Source: Lachnoclostridium phytofermentans ISDg | GTDB lineage: Bacteria; Bacillota; Clostridia; Lachnospirales; Lachnospiraceae | DNA: 64,000 bases | Direction: 5' to 3' | Assembly (NCBI RefSeq): GCF_000018685.1 | Contig: NC_010001.1 | Span: 3,500,001-3,564,000 of the forward strand | Shown here: in pieces, positions 53,393-63,267 of the stretch | Layout: each line of letters opens with the position of its first letter | Position numbering within the stretch: position 1 is the stretch's first letter | Notes under the pieces: generated by a model | The model's database searches: none | The model's input: the letters and a program-made list of their open reading frames with translations, nothing else | Told to the model about the DNA's origin: nothing | Position numbers and translations under genes: made by a program

Positions 53393-53701
53393 CTAAGCAA
53401 AATACTCTCGCACCTTAAAATCTCCGGTAGCCTTGAAAATTTCTACAAGCATTTGCATTACAACTTCCTTGGCCTCCTCCATATTATAAGCCAATCCAAG
53501 GATATGAACTTCACTATTTTTTATGTGAGGAAGCTTTAAATGGCTAGCCGGTATGATTTCGAATAGATTTTGGTCATTGGAAGCAAAGATAATGCAATAG
53601 ATATTGGGAGCTTTTCTCCCATGATTAATCGCATAAATCATTCGCCTATGCCTTTTCTTGATGGATTCGCCATAATACAATTTTTCATTCCATTGAATCA
53701 T
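53393..53701 (-). CDS. Conserved hypothetical protein
   Basis: 102 residues, RBS GAGGAG. No signal peptide or membrane helix. Basic N-terminal half (YGESIKKRHRRMIYAINHGR), then an alternating hydrophobic region (NIYCIIFASNDQNLFEII) and a C-terminal helix (EEAKEVVMQMLVEIFKATGD). Function unknown. I recall similar short proteins in Lachnospiraceae but no characterised member. Lies just upstream of the DUF2953-ytfJ pair in the same direction. Confidence 0.75.
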   Translation of the reverse strand: MIQWNEKLYYGESIKKRHRRMIYAINHGRKAPNIYCIIFASNDQNLFEIIPASHLKLPHIKNSEVHILGLAYNMEEAKEVVMQMLVEIFKATGDFKVREYFA

Positions 53702-53804
53702 GTTCTCCTCATCCTCTTCCTCTTTTTGGTTATCCCCTAAATTATAACACAGATTCCTATTAAAAATACAGCAGATTTTATTATGCGATATATTATCGTA
53801 TACT

Positions 53805-55202
53805 TTAATCTAGTAACTGTTTTAGAAGAGAAACACTAGCAACGCGCTCTGCTACATCACGGCAACTTGCTAAGGAATTTCTCATATAATCTCTAACTTC
53901 TGTAGAATTACTAAAAAGTACAGGCATCTCCCTTAATGTTGCTGCAATACGTGCACGATTCATTAACTTATTTCCTTCACTTAACGCATTACTAAATTCA
54001 TCAACAAGTTCACTCCATCTTTTTTCTAGAAATGACTTGTCTGCAATTTTTCCATTCCGCTGTTTATCTAATTCAATAAATAAGGAATTGGAAACTAAGC
54101 TTTGAGATAATACAAGACATTCTAACTGTTGCTTTAGCATAAGTGCCTGTGCAAGGTCTTTGTGATCATTTTTAATTAAATCAATCAAAGCCTCATCTTC
54201 TATAACACGATCTAAATACTGCTCTATTTTTCCTTCTACTACCGAGAATTCGTCTACTAAGTCTTCTGGGATTGCGGTAAACTGCTTCTTTTGTAAAAGC
54301 ATTGCAATCTCTTTCACTATGCCCTTTAGTAAGTTACCTGTGGTTACTGCTTCTTCCAGCGCATACACTTCATTTAACAATACACTATAAAGAGCGTTTA
54401 CTGCTTCTTCCAGCGCATAGTAACTCTCTGTCTCAACTTGTATGAGAGAAGTAGCATCACTAAGTACTGTTTCTAATTCTTTATACTCAGATTCACTAAG
54501 GTTTTGATAATCTGCATTCTCAAAACGCTTCACAGCCTCCATAAGCTGTGGAAAATCTTCTTCCTTATGTTCCGGTTTATAGATACCTGCAGCAGAACGA
54601 AGCATATATATAAAATCTTCTACCGTACTCTCTTCACTACCTTCATAGATCGAGAGACATTCTTTTAACATATCATAGAATCTATTCTTCGTCATACGAA
54701 CTGGCAACTGGGAAAGCATACCACGAATATTCTCATTTATTACCAGTTTATCTTCATTCGCAAAAATCACGGAAACAAGTTCCTTTACTTCTGCTTCGAC
54801 ATCAATGTCTTCTAAGTCGTTCTTATAGTTTGGCTCGATACGATTTAGCATATATTCATACAACGAAAAACAGTCCGCATAAGAGGTCAAACCTTGCATA
54901 ATAGAAAGTATTGAGGTGCGAAGTTCATGTAACTTCTTAATCCCCTTTTCTCTCTTAATGGCATCAAACTCTGCAAGCACCGTACTTAAGACAATGTCAT
55001 TTACCTTGAGAATGTGATTTTTAGCCCCCTTTGAGCATTCACCAGATACAAGCATTTCATACACATTATAATAATGCATAGCAAAGCTCATACCACTATA
55101 AGCATAATAATCTGAGGAAATATGATTTAACGACATTGGTAAATGTACCTCTAATTGTTTTCCCTTACGTACTTCCTGCTCTATCTGTTTTCTATTTAAC
55201 AT
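53805..55202 (-). CDS. Hypothetical alpha-helical protein
   Basis: 465 residues, soluble, almost wholly helical by composition, no signal peptide. I do not recognise the family. YALEEAV occurs twice (SYYALEEAVNALYS, NEVYALEEAVTTG), which suggests an internal duplication. Acidic regions alternate with Leu-rich helices. RBS GGAG. It follows the two ABC-2 permease genes by about 120 bp in the same direction, so a role linked to them (for example an accessory of the exporter) is possible but unproven. Confidence 0.7.
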   Translation of the reverse strand: MLNRKQIEQEVRKGKQLEVHLPMSLNHISSDYYAYSGMSFAMHYYNVYEMLVSGECSKGAKNHILKVNDIVLSTVLAEFDAIKREKGIKKLHELRTSILSIMQGLTSYADCFSLYEYMLNRIEPNYKNDLEDIDVEAEVKELVSVIFANEDKLVINENIRGMLSQLPVRMTKNRFYDMLKECLSIYEGSEESTVEDFIYMLRSAAGIYKPEHKEEDFPQLMEAVKRFENADYQNLSESEYKELETVLSDATSLIQVETESYYALEEAVNALYSVLLNEVYALEEAVTTGNLLKGIVKEIAMLLQKKQFTAIPEDLVDEFSVVEGKIEQYLDRVIEDEALIDLIKNDHKDLAQALMLKQQLECLVLSQSLVSNSLFIELDKQRNGKIADKSFLEKRWSELVDEFSNALSEGNKLMNRARIAATLREMPVLFSNSTEVRDYMRNSLASCRDVAERVASVSLLKQLLD

Positions 55203-55321
55203 ATTGCATTTATCTCCATTCTTTCAAAATCTCTATATCTTACCATCTAACTAATTAGTAAGTGTGTGTATCGTATACAACAGTACGTAATCTAAGTTCT
55301 AACGAGTTTTAGAATCCTAAA

Positions 55322-56476
55322 TTAGATATTGATTATTATATCAACAAATTTCTCAATAAACCACCCGTTTGGTGTAAATTTAAAAACATTTAAGAAATCA
55401 AATTTTAATACCATCCCTAAAAAAGAAAGGAATCCGCTTGCTCCAAGTACTAAAACCGTGATAGCGCCAAACAATTGATATGCAATGAAACTATGTACGA
55501 TTTTTGTAATGAATAAAAATAACAGCGATATCATAAGAGCAAATACTATGGATAAGAGTAATAACCTGCCAAATGCCTGCGGTAATTTTGCATAATAGCA
55601 TACACAGGAAATAAAAACTACATTTAGGATAAGCGATAAGATGAGGACGCTTCCTATTGTGCCAAGGTCTTTTGACCATCTAGAAATCATCGATATCTTT
55701 ACCCTTTTTTCAATTCCTTGTTCTCTTTCCATACATACATAGGTATAAGAAAACATGATGACAAAGGAAAGTAGGATAGCAAAAAGACCCGCTATAACTT
55801 GTCGGTAGATAAGACTGTTATCTAAGTTTTCAAACATCTCCTGCCCACTTGTTGTATCGGAAAGCGTAATATCAAATTGAAATTCAAGCTCATCATTTTC
55901 CCTTAACTCTTTTACATATCGATAAAAGTCCTCTTTCGCCTCACCGCTTTTGTCCTTTAAGATTGCTGCAAAGCGAGATGCGGTACGTTCCGTACAAATC
56001 TGATACATCATCTCTCCGGCAAAGATATCCGAAAAAATTGATACCGATAGGTCTCCTCTTACTTGATGTGTTGTAATTAGATGAGTCAAATCACCATTTT
56101 TCAGTTTTTCTTCATAGCCTTTGTTAATGATATAAAAACAATAAATTTCACGTTTTTGTAACATTCGTTCTAACGTATCAAAATCTTTTTCTATCACTAG
56201 AAACGATTCCACGCTATGTAGATTCTGGGCTAAACTCAAAGAACTTTCCGACGGCACTTCTACTCCATTCTCCGATTTTACGTCAAGATTAATTACCCCA
56301 ATAGGAATCCTACTCTGCTTCGTCGCAGCTTGATTTAACGAATTACAAACTAAGAAAAAGCTAAGGACGGAAAGTAAAAATACGATAACAGTTCCCTTAT
56401 CTCGAAGTACTAACCGTAGAGAAATTGAAATACGATTTAATATATCTTTCATCATAGAGGTTTTAGATATCTTCAC
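55322..56476 (-). CDS. ABC-2 type permease, second copy
   Basis: 384 residues from the GTG at 56476, which has GGAGG nine bases upstream; an ATG at 56455 is the alternative. Overlaps the end of the previous gene by 14 bp. One N-terminal membrane helix (VIVFLLSVLSFFLV), an extracellular domain of about 170 residues, and five C-terminal helices: the YhgE/ABC2 membrane layout. These proteins form the channel of ABC exporters. The pair has no ATPase gene next to it, so an ATPase must come from elsewhere. Confidence 0.85.
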   Translation of the reverse strand: MKISKTSMMKDILNRISISLRLVLRDKGTVIVFLLSVLSFFLVCNSLNQAATKQSRIPIGVINLDVKSENGVEVPSESSLSLAQNLHSVESFLVIEKDFDTLERMLQKREIYCFYIINKGYEEKLKNGDLTHLITTHQVRGDLSVSIFSDIFAGEMMYQICTERTASRFAAILKDKSGEAKEDFYRYVKELRENDELEFQFDITLSDTTSGQEMFENLDNSLIYRQVIAGLFAILLSFVIMFSYTYVCMEREQGIEKRVKISMISRWSKDLGTIGSVLILSLILNVVFISCVCYYAKLPQAFGRLLLLSIVFALMISLLFLFITKIVHSFIAYQLFGAITVLVLGASGFLSFLGMVLKFDFLNVFKFTPNGWFIEKFVDIIINI

Positions 56477-57668
56477 GTACCATCCCCTCCTTTCTTCGAG
56501 AAACAAATCCTATACAAAGTACTAGGAATATTATGAGGAGCACCATACCAAGAATAAAAAGTAGAGAAAGAGTCTTCTCAGTTAGATGCAAAGTAAAACA
56601 TCTATTTAAAAACCAATAATTTGGCGACAACTTTGCCAATTGTTTCATAGCATCCGGTAAATAGAAAAGAGGAATTAGTCCAGCACCAATAATGGCACAA
56701 TATAATATCAAAGCATTCGCTACCAGTAAGTAATTCGGTAGTTTTTGAAATAAGGTTCCAAGGAATAAAAATACCAATACTGTGGTACCAAAATATAAGA
56801 TAGAAAATACAATTTCAGAAAAACTAGTTTTAGGAAACAAACCAACCTGCCCCAAACCGTAGAATGTAAGTACTGGCACAGAAAAAAGTCCCTGATATAA
56901 GATGAACTTGGCTAACACCACGGTTGTAACTTTCGTACCCATTGTAGTTAGACGAGATATGATACCATTTTTTCGCTCGATTAATAGATCCATTCCTGCG
57001 AAAACAGCAAGATAGGATAAAAGAAGGAAGAATGCTTCATAGGTATAGTACGTACGTAATGGTATTCCTGCAACATCCTGTTTTTCAATATAATCAAAAA
57101 AGTTCTCTCTTCCAAGAGCAGTAAATACTAAATCATAGGAAATACGGAAATTTTCAGAGTCAATAAGATTTTGTGGCATGGATGCCTCCTGCATCATGTC
57201 ATATAATGCGACGCAGTTTATTTCAACTGCAGATATGTATCGTTCATAACCGAGCAGCATGTTTTTTAAGATAATAGCTTTTGTGGTATCTTCCTTACTT
57301 ATCACAGCTTGCATCGGAGTGTTTTCAATATAAATTAAACTTTCTGCAAAATTTGGTGGGATTAACAAATACATTGTTAATTCTCCATCCTCAAATTTTT
57401 GCTTTATCTCCTTCTCTTCCCCCACTATAACACTTATATATTGGGAGAATACCTTATTGTCTTTAAAATAAGATACCATAAGAGTTGAATATTCTGATTT
57501 GTCTTTATCAATTACACCGATGGATACGCCTGCCTTCGGTGAGGCAGGTTCCTCGGACACATAAAAAGCAGTGCCTATTATAAACATAATAAGCACAGCA
57601 ATTAGAAACATCCATATTTGTTTATTTTGACCCCAAACTTTGAGGTCCTTTTTCATTAAATTCCACAT
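56463..57668 (-). CDS. ABC-2 type permease, first copy
   Basis: 401 residues; RBS AGGAGG. One N-terminal helix (WMFLIAVLIMFIIGTAFYV), an outer domain (about 40-205) and six helices at the C-terminus (FFLLLSYLAVFAGMDLL, NALILYCAIIGAGLIPLFYL). The same ABC-2 layout as its neighbour, so the two probably form a heterodimeric exporter channel. Begins 19 bp after pyk ends, with no terminator between. Confidence 0.87.
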   Translation of the reverse strand: MWNLMKKDLKVWGQNKQIWMFLIAVLIMFIIGTAFYVSEEPASPKAGVSIGVIDKDKSEYSTLMVSYFKDNKVFSQYISVIVGEEKEIKQKFEDGELTMYLLIPPNFAESLIYIENTPMQAVISKEDTTKAIILKNMLLGYERYISAVEINCVALYDMMQEASMPQNLIDSENFRISYDLVFTALGRENFFDYIEKQDVAGIPLRTYYTYEAFFLLLSYLAVFAGMDLLIERKNGIISRLTTMGTKVTTVVLAKFILYQGLFSVPVLTFYGLGQVGLFPKTSFSEIVFSILYFGTTVLVFLFLGTLFQKLPNYLLVANALILYCAIIGAGLIPLFYLPDAMKQLAKLSPNYWFLNRCFTLHLTEKTLSLLFILGMVLLIIFLVLCIGFVSRRKEGMVREDI

Positions 57669-57687
57669 GAATGCCTCCTACGGTTGT

Positions 57688-59112
57688 TTAGTCAATAATA
57701 ACCGCTTTTATCATATTAGTTACGCTTGACTTACCAGCTGGTACACCTGCTGTTAAAATCACAACATCACCAACATTTACATAGCCATGTTTACTTACCG
57801 TCTTCACTGCTTCATCTAAAAGATGGTCAGTAGAATTCACTTCATCTACCTTTAATGGCTGAACACCACGGTAAATCTGCATCTTACGAAGTGTACGATC
57901 TAAAGGAGATAATCCAATGATTGGACACTTTGGATGGTATTTTGAAACCAAACGAGCGGTATAACCAGAGAAGCTAGAAGCAATGATTAATTTAGCATCA
58001 AGGCGTCCAGCTGTTGCAACTGCGGAATAGCTAATTGCGCATGAAACATCTTCGCTGCCTGGTACAAATTCACTCTCGTTACATGTAATAGACTCGTAAT
58101 GTGTTTCTGTTTCTTTTGCAATCTTCGCCATCATCTGTACTGCTTCAATAGGATATTTACCAGCAGCTGTTTCTCCAGATAACATGATAGCATCTGTTCC
58201 ATCATAGATCGCATTCGCAACGTCTGTAACCTCTGCACGAGTTGGACGTGGATTACGAATCATAGAATCTAACATCTGAGTTGCTGTAATAACTGGCTTA
58301 AATGCCGCATTACATTTTTGAATCATGGTCTTTTGGATGTATGGAAGAGTTTCTGGCTCTACTTCTACACCAAGGTCACCACGAGCAACCATAATTCCGT
58401 CTGTTTCTGCAATAATTTCGTCTAGGTTTTCCATACCTTCCATATTCTCGATTTTCGCAATAATTGCGATATCAGAATTGCAGTCATGAATGATACCACG
58501 AATTTCACGAATCGCTTCTGCATTACGGATAAAAGAAGCTGCGATAAAGTCAACTCCTTCATTGATACCAAAGATGATATCTGCTCTATCCTGCTCAGTG
58601 ATTGCTGGAAGCTTAAGCTTTACGTTTGGAAGGTTTACACCTTTTCTACTACCAAGCTCACCACCATTAACAACTTCACAGATTACTTTTTCGTCGTCTT
58701 CTACTTTTTTAACTTTTAACTCAATCAGACCATCTGCGATTAAGATTGATCCTCCCACCACAACGTCCTCTGGAAGGTTTTTATAAGTAACACTGATAAT
58801 TGAACTATTACAAGGAACATCCTCTGTTGTTACAATTACCTGTTCGCCTTTTTCTAGGGTAAACTCTCTACCATTTTCCGCAAGTCCGGTACGAATCTCT
58901 GGTCCTTTTGTGTCAAGAAGAATCGCGATTGGAAGACCTAATTCTTCACGAACCTTCTTAATTTTAGCAATCATTTCACCATGACCTTCATGATTTCCGT
59001 GTGAGAAATTCAATCTCGCAATATCCATTCCACTTAAACACAATTCCTTAATCATCTCTTCGGTTGAAGTCGCTGGCCCTAAGGTACAAACAATTTTCGT
59101 TTTTTTCTGCAT
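57688..59112 (-). CDS. pyk: Pyruvate kinase
   Basis: 474 residues, the standard bacterial length without the extra C-terminal PEP-utiliser domain of Bacillus Pyk. Converts phosphoenolpyruvate and ADP to pyruvate and ATP. Motifs: KIVCTLGPATST, NFSHGNHEGH, LLDTKGPEIRTG, AKIENMEGMENLDEI, and the signature MVARGDLGVEV. Lies 17 bp after the rhomboid-fold gene and 19 bp before the ABC-2 pair, so all four may share a transcript. Confidence 0.97.
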   Translation of the reverse strand: MQKKTKIVCTLGPATSTEEMIKELCLSGMDIARLNFSHGNHEGHGEMIAKIKKVREELGLPIAILLDTKGPEIRTGLAENGREFTLEKGEQVIVTTEDVPCNSSIISVTYKNLPEDVVVGGSILIADGLIELKVKKVEDDEKVICEVVNGGELGSRKGVNLPNVKLKLPAITEQDRADIIFGINEGVDFIAASFIRNAEAIREIRGIIHDCNSDIAIIAKIENMEGMENLDEIIAETDGIMVARGDLGVEVEPETLPYIQKTMIQKCNAAFKPVITATQMLDSMIRNPRPTRAEVTDVANAIYDGTDAIMLSGETAAGKYPIEAVQMMAKIAKETETHYESITCNESEFVPGSEDVSCAISYSAVATAGRLDAKLIIASSFSGYTARLVSKYHPKCPIIGLSPLDRTLRKMQIYRGVQPLKVDEVNSTDHLLDEAVKTVSKHGYVNVGDVVILTAGVPAGKSSVTNMIKAVIID

Positions 59113-59129
59113 CTTTTAAATTCCTCTCT

Positions 59130-60023
59130 TTAACTGTCCTGTTCTCTGTCTTCTCGATGCACATGTTCATGAGTATATAAGTGATCCATACAGTACTCAT
59201 AATTTCCGTCGCATTTGGAACAAAATCTGAATTCTAGGCTTTCATCATCTAATTCCGTTCTGCCACATACCGCGCACTTATGTCTCGTAACAGTAGTCCT
59301 GCCTTGAAACTGAATAACATTATCTGGATTGTGAGCTTTTCGTACCTGACGCTTGTAATTTGCTCTTCTTTTGTATTCCTTTGGAGATATTCGTCTGTAA
59401 TTCCTAGTAGCAAAGAAGAATATTAGGAAATTTAATATTGCTAAAACCATCGCAATACCCTCAAATACTCCTGTTCCTCCTGCTCTCACAATCAAAAAGA
59501 CCTCATAACCATATACGATTGCATAGAAATAACCAAGATACTTAACCTTGATAGGAAGAACAAACATGAGTAAAAGTTCAACATTTGGATATAATGCTGC
59601 AAAGGCAAAAAACATTGCTTGATTAATATAAGTTAGCCCATACTGAACACTACTTCCGGTAACAGCATAAATTATTACGGTAGCAAGAATATTAAACAAG
59701 ATACCACTGAAAAAATAAAGGTTAAAACGGAATGCTCCCCAGGAGCGTTCAAGTGAGCTTCCTATCCAATAATATAGATACATCTGGATTAAGAAGAAAA
59801 ACAAGTTAAAACCGTTAATAGATGGTACTTGAATTAAGAAGGTAACCAGTCTCCATACCTGTCCCTGCAATACTTTGTCAATATCGAGACTTAGGTAAGT
59901 TTTAAGGTAAGGATTAATTAGAGTGATTATAAAACCTACAACATATAAGCCTATCACATAATTCATAAGATTGTGAATAGCATATTTGCCGAATTTTCTT
60001 TCAATTTTATTTAAAAATTTCAT
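59130..60023 (-). CDS. Rhomboid-fold membrane protein with C-terminal zinc finger
   Basis: 297 residues from the ATG at 60023 (RBS GGAGG five bases upstream); the frame opens 20 codons earlier. Six membrane helices of rhomboid/derlin type (GQVWRLVTFLIQVPSINGFN, YYWIGSSLERSWGAFRFNLY), but no GxSG active-site serine, so it is probably not a protease. The C-terminal tail is basic and then carries CAVC and CSKC pairs (KCAVCGRTE, FRFCSKCDGN) followed by HxH-rich YTHEHVHRED, a likely zinc site. Function unknown. First gene of a run with pyk. Confidence 0.85.
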   Translation of the reverse strand: MKFLNKIERKFGKYAIHNLMNYVIGLYVVGFIITLINPYLKTYLSLDIDKVLQGQVWRLVTFLIQVPSINGFNLFFFLIQMYLYYWIGSSLERSWGAFRFNLYFFSGILFNILATVIIYAVTGSSVQYGLTYINQAMFFAFAALYPNVELLLMFVLPIKVKYLGYFYAIVYGYEVFLIVRAGGTGVFEGIAMVLAILNFLIFFFATRNYRRISPKEYKRRANYKRQVRKAHNPDNVIQFQGRTTVTRHKCAVCGRTELDDESLEFRFCSKCDGNYEYCMDHLYTHEHVHREDREQDS

Positions 60024-60379
60024 ATAAACCTCCATTTTCCTATTCGGTACTGCCACTATCCTCACACTATTATATGTATTCACGCTAAGCTTGTCAAACG
60101 AAACTAAAACATCTTAATAATCTTTTCACTTTATGTTGATTACACTCATAACTTTGACTGAAACTGGTAGTATACATTATTTTATCGCCGGAATATGGCA
60201 TGTTAAAAAATTTTATGGTATAATACTTAAGACATATTATTCAAGTATTTATCTAAGATTTGTGTTAAAAATATTTAGTGCTCCAATATACTTTTTATAA
60301 ATAATATTAATGAGTATCTCTAAACGCTCATTTTTACATTGATATAAAGAGGCGCTATTGCGCCAGAATAGAGGTTAAT

Positions 60380-62164
60380 ATGGCATTTGATGGTTTTGTG
60401 ATATCCAATTTATTATATGAATTAAATGAAAAGCTTGTTGGTGGGCGTATAGTGAAAATAAGCCAGCCAGAAAAGGACGAGCTTGTAATTACAATTAAAA
60501 ATTACGATCAATATAAGCTATTTTTATCTGCATCTGCGGGACTTCCACTCATTTATCTAACGGAGCAAAGTAAACAAAATCCTTTAAATGCTCCTAACTT
60601 TTGTATGCTCCTTCGTAAGCATCTAAATAGTGCGAGGATACTCTCTATCACCCAACCTGATTTTGAACGTATTATACAGTTTGAAATCGAACATTTAGAC
60701 GAGATGGGGGATTTACGAAAAAAATACCTTATCGTTGAAATTATGGGAAAACATAGTAATATTATCTTCTGCGATGAAGAATTTACAGTAATTGATAGTA
60801 TCAAACATATCTCTAGCTTTGTAAGCTCTGTAAGAGAAGTGTTACCTGGAAGGAAATATTTCATTCCTAAAACAATGGAAAAATTAGATCCTACAATTAT
60901 TAGCTTTGATGAATTTAAAAATCAAGTAATGTCGAAGCCTATGTCGATTGGAAAAGCACTCTATAGTACGCTAACTGGAATTAGTCCACTTCTTGCAAAT
61001 GAGATATGTTATCGATCAAGCATTGATTCTGAAGCCTCCACTGCAAGCCTAAGTGAAGATTTAACTTACCATCTCTTCCAGAATTTTATACGAGTAATGG
61101 AAGTTACCAAATCAAAAGAATATACTCCTAACATCGTCTATCGCGGGAAAGAACCTGTAGAATTTTCTAGTATTCCACTCACATGCTACCAAAGTGCAGA
61201 TGGTTACGAAGAGCGTGACTATGATAGTATTTCTGGTGTATTAGAGGACTTCTATGCCTCCAAAAATACGGTAACACGTATCCGTCAAAAGTCAGCAGAC
61301 CTGCGTAAAATTGTTGCAAATGCAATTGAACGTGAGTCAAAAAAATATGATTTACAAAAAAAGCAACTCTTAGATACAGAAAAAAAAGATAAATATAAAG
61401 TTTACGGTGAATTACTAACTACTTATGGGTATCAAGCAGCTCCTGGAGATAAGTCAATCACGGTTTTAAATTACTATACCAACGAGGACTTAGACATACC
61501 ATTAAATCCAGAGATATCAGCTCTTGAGAACGCAAAGGCTTATTTTGAACGATATAGCAAATTAAAACGTACGTATGAAGCTCTCAGTAAATTAATTGTT
61601 GAAACAGAAGAAGATTTAAAACATCTAGATTCCATTCGTACCTCCCTTGATATCGCGATTGCAGAAAATGACCTTGTTCAGTTAAAAGAAGAATTAATTG
61701 AATATGGCTATATTAAGCGACATTTCGTCCGAGGAGATGGAAAGCAGTCTGGAAAGAATGGGAATAAGCAAAAGAAAACAAAGATAACAAGTAAACCATT
61801 CCATTATCTTTCCTCCGATGGTTACCATATGTATGTTGGAAAAAATAATTATCAAAATGATGAACTTACCTTTGATTTTGCTATCGGAAATGACTGGTGG
61901 TTTCATGCGAAAGGTATCGCAGGTTCTCACGTAGTTGTAAAAAGTAACGGAGATGAACTTCCAGACCGTGTATTTGAAGAAGCTGGTAGTCTTGCTGCTT
62001 ACTACTCTAAGGGTAGAGAAAACGAAAAGGTTGAAATTGATTATACCGAAAAAAAGAATGTGAAAAAACCAAGTAAAGGGAAACCAGGTTTTGTTGTTTA
62101 TTACACTAACTACTCCCTTATTGCAATACCAGATATTAGTTCCTTAACCTTAGTCTCAGACTAG
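60380..62164 (+). CDS. rqcH: Rqc2 homologue RqcH (NFACT family)
   Basis: 594 residues. Binds 50S subunits that hold a stalled peptidyl-tRNA and directs alanine tailing of the nascent chain. NFACT-N domain at the start (MAFDGFVISNLLYELNEKL, GGRIVKISQPEKDELVITIK), the central coiled coil (about 270-440), and the NFACT-R domain (YHMYVGKNNYQNDELTF, WWFHAKGIAGSHVVVKS). Older annotations call it fibronectin-binding protein. RBS AGAGG. With tmRNA, SmpB and RNase R it makes the window rich in ribosome-rescue functions. Confidence 0.95.
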   Translation: MAFDGFVISNLLYELNEKLVGGRIVKISQPEKDELVITIKNYDQYKLFLSASAGLPLIYLTEQSKQNPLNAPNFCMLLRKHLNSARILSITQPDFERIIQFEIEHLDEMGDLRKKYLIVEIMGKHSNIIFCDEEFTVIDSIKHISSFVSSVREVLPGRKYFIPKTMEKLDPTIISFDEFKNQVMSKPMSIGKALYSTLTGISPLLANEICYRSSIDSEASTASLSEDLTYHLFQNFIRVMEVTKSKEYTPNIVYRGKEPVEFSSIPLTCYQSADGYEERDYDSISGVLEDFYASKNTVTRIRQKSADLRKIVANAIERESKKYDLQKKQLLDTEKKDKYKVYGELLTTYGYQAAPGDKSITVLNYYTNEDLDIPLNPEISALENAKAYFERYSKLKRTYEALSKLIVETEEDLKHLDSIRTSLDIAIAENDLVQLKEELIEYGYIKRHFVRGDGKQSGKNGNKQKKTKITSKPFHYLSSDGYHMYVGKNNYQNDELTFDFAIGNDWWFHAKGIAGSHVVVKSNGDELPDRVFEEAGSLAAYYSKGRENEKVEIDYTEKKNVKKPSKGKPGFVVYYTNYSLIAIPDISSLTLVSD

Positions 62165-62209
62165 ATCATGGGCTATAATATAATACACGTTTGAGAAAGG
62201 ATCTTCCTC

Positions 62210-63034
62210 ATGATACTTGCTGATTTTCATACCCATACAAACTTTTCTACCGACTCTGATTACAGCCCCGAATCCATGATAGAGCGTGCTATCTCTTTGG
62301 GTTTATCCACCTATTGCATTACAGATCACATGGATTATCGTTTTCCGCATGGAGATGAGGGTACCTTTACATTTTCTCCAGAGGATTATATAACACATCT
62401 TCAAGAATTAAAAAAACGCTATGCAAATCAAATTGAGCTTTTAATTGGAATTGAGCTAGGTCTTAGAAATGAACCAGAACAAAAAGAAGAGGTACGTGAA
62501 TATTATAATTCGTTATTATCCACCTATCCTTTTGATTTTGTTATAGGGTCTACTCATGTACTGCAAAATATTGATCCCTATTATAAAGAATTCTGGACAA
62601 CGACTACAACAGAAGAAGGTATACTAGCTTACTTTCAGTCCATTGCTCATAATGCCAAATATTATCAAGGATTCCAGGTATATGGACACCTTGATTACAT
62701 TATCCGCTATATACCAGATACTCTAAAGGCTTATGACTATCTTGATTATAAGGATATTCTGGATGAATGTTTAAAAGCTCTTATTGAGTATGGAATCGGT
62801 ATTGAATGTAATACCTCTGGTTTTAAATACAAGCTTTCAAATCCTCATCCAAAAGCAGAGATTTTAAAACGCTATTTAGAATTAGGCGGTGAGATCCTAA
62901 CAATTGGTTCTGACGCTCATAAGCCAGAACATATAGCTTATGATTTTACAGTAGCCAATGAGTTATTAACGAATCTTGGTTTTCGCTATTATACGGTATT
63001 CCGGGATAAGAAGCCTACGTTTGTGAAGTTGTAA
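62210..63034 (+). CDS. hisK: Histidinol-phosphatase, PHP family
   Basis: 274 residues; RBS AAAGGA. Removes phosphate from histidinol phosphate in histidine synthesis. PHP-domain metal ligands: DFHTHTNFSTDS near residue 4-15, CITDHMDYRFP, GIELGLRNE, GSTHV, YGHLDYI, IECNTSGFK and GSDAHKPEHI. Length and motifs match the HisK/HisJ type. No other his genes are nearby; it follows rqcH by about 45 bp. Confidence 0.9.
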   Translation: MILADFHTHTNFSTDSDYSPESMIERAISLGLSTYCITDHMDYRFPHGDEGTFTFSPEDYITHLQELKKRYANQIELLIGIELGLRNEPEQKEEVREYYNSLLSTYPFDFVIGSTHVLQNIDPYYKEFWTTTTTEEGILAYFQSIAHNAKYYQGFQVYGHLDYIIRYIPDTLKAYDYLDYKDILDECLKALIEYGIGIECNTSGFKYKLSNPHPKAEILKRYLELGGEILTIGSDAHKPEHIAYDFTVANELLTNLGFRYYTVFRDKKPTFVKL

Positions 63035-63040
63035 TACAGA

Positions 63041-63232
63041 AAGATGTACCTGGATATAAGCCAGATGAGGAAATTATTCTTATTTACAGATGTAGTAAGA
63101 TATAAGTCTGACAAGGAAACATTCGTATTGGCAGATGTACCAAGATACAGTCAGACAAGAAAACCATTCGTATTGGCAGATGTACCAAGATATTGTCTGA
63201 TAAGAAAACCATTCGTATTTGAAAGTACGCTA
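63041..63232 (+). repeat. 45-bp tandem repeat
   Basis: About four units, period 45 bp (core TTCGTATTGGCAGATGTACC then AAGATA and a variable part). The middle two are nearly identical and the first is diverged. An open frame of 63 codons passes through it (FVLADVPRY repeats) but has no ribosome site, so coding is unlikely. Confidence 0.75.
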
Positions 63233-63267
63233 TAAGTGTGTATGCACGTGTGGAGGGCAACTTTAAA

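Noticed and set aside
63041..63232. Possible CRISPR array or a repeat-protein gene
   Set aside because: Units are contiguous and diverging without unique spacers; no ribosome site before the open frame.
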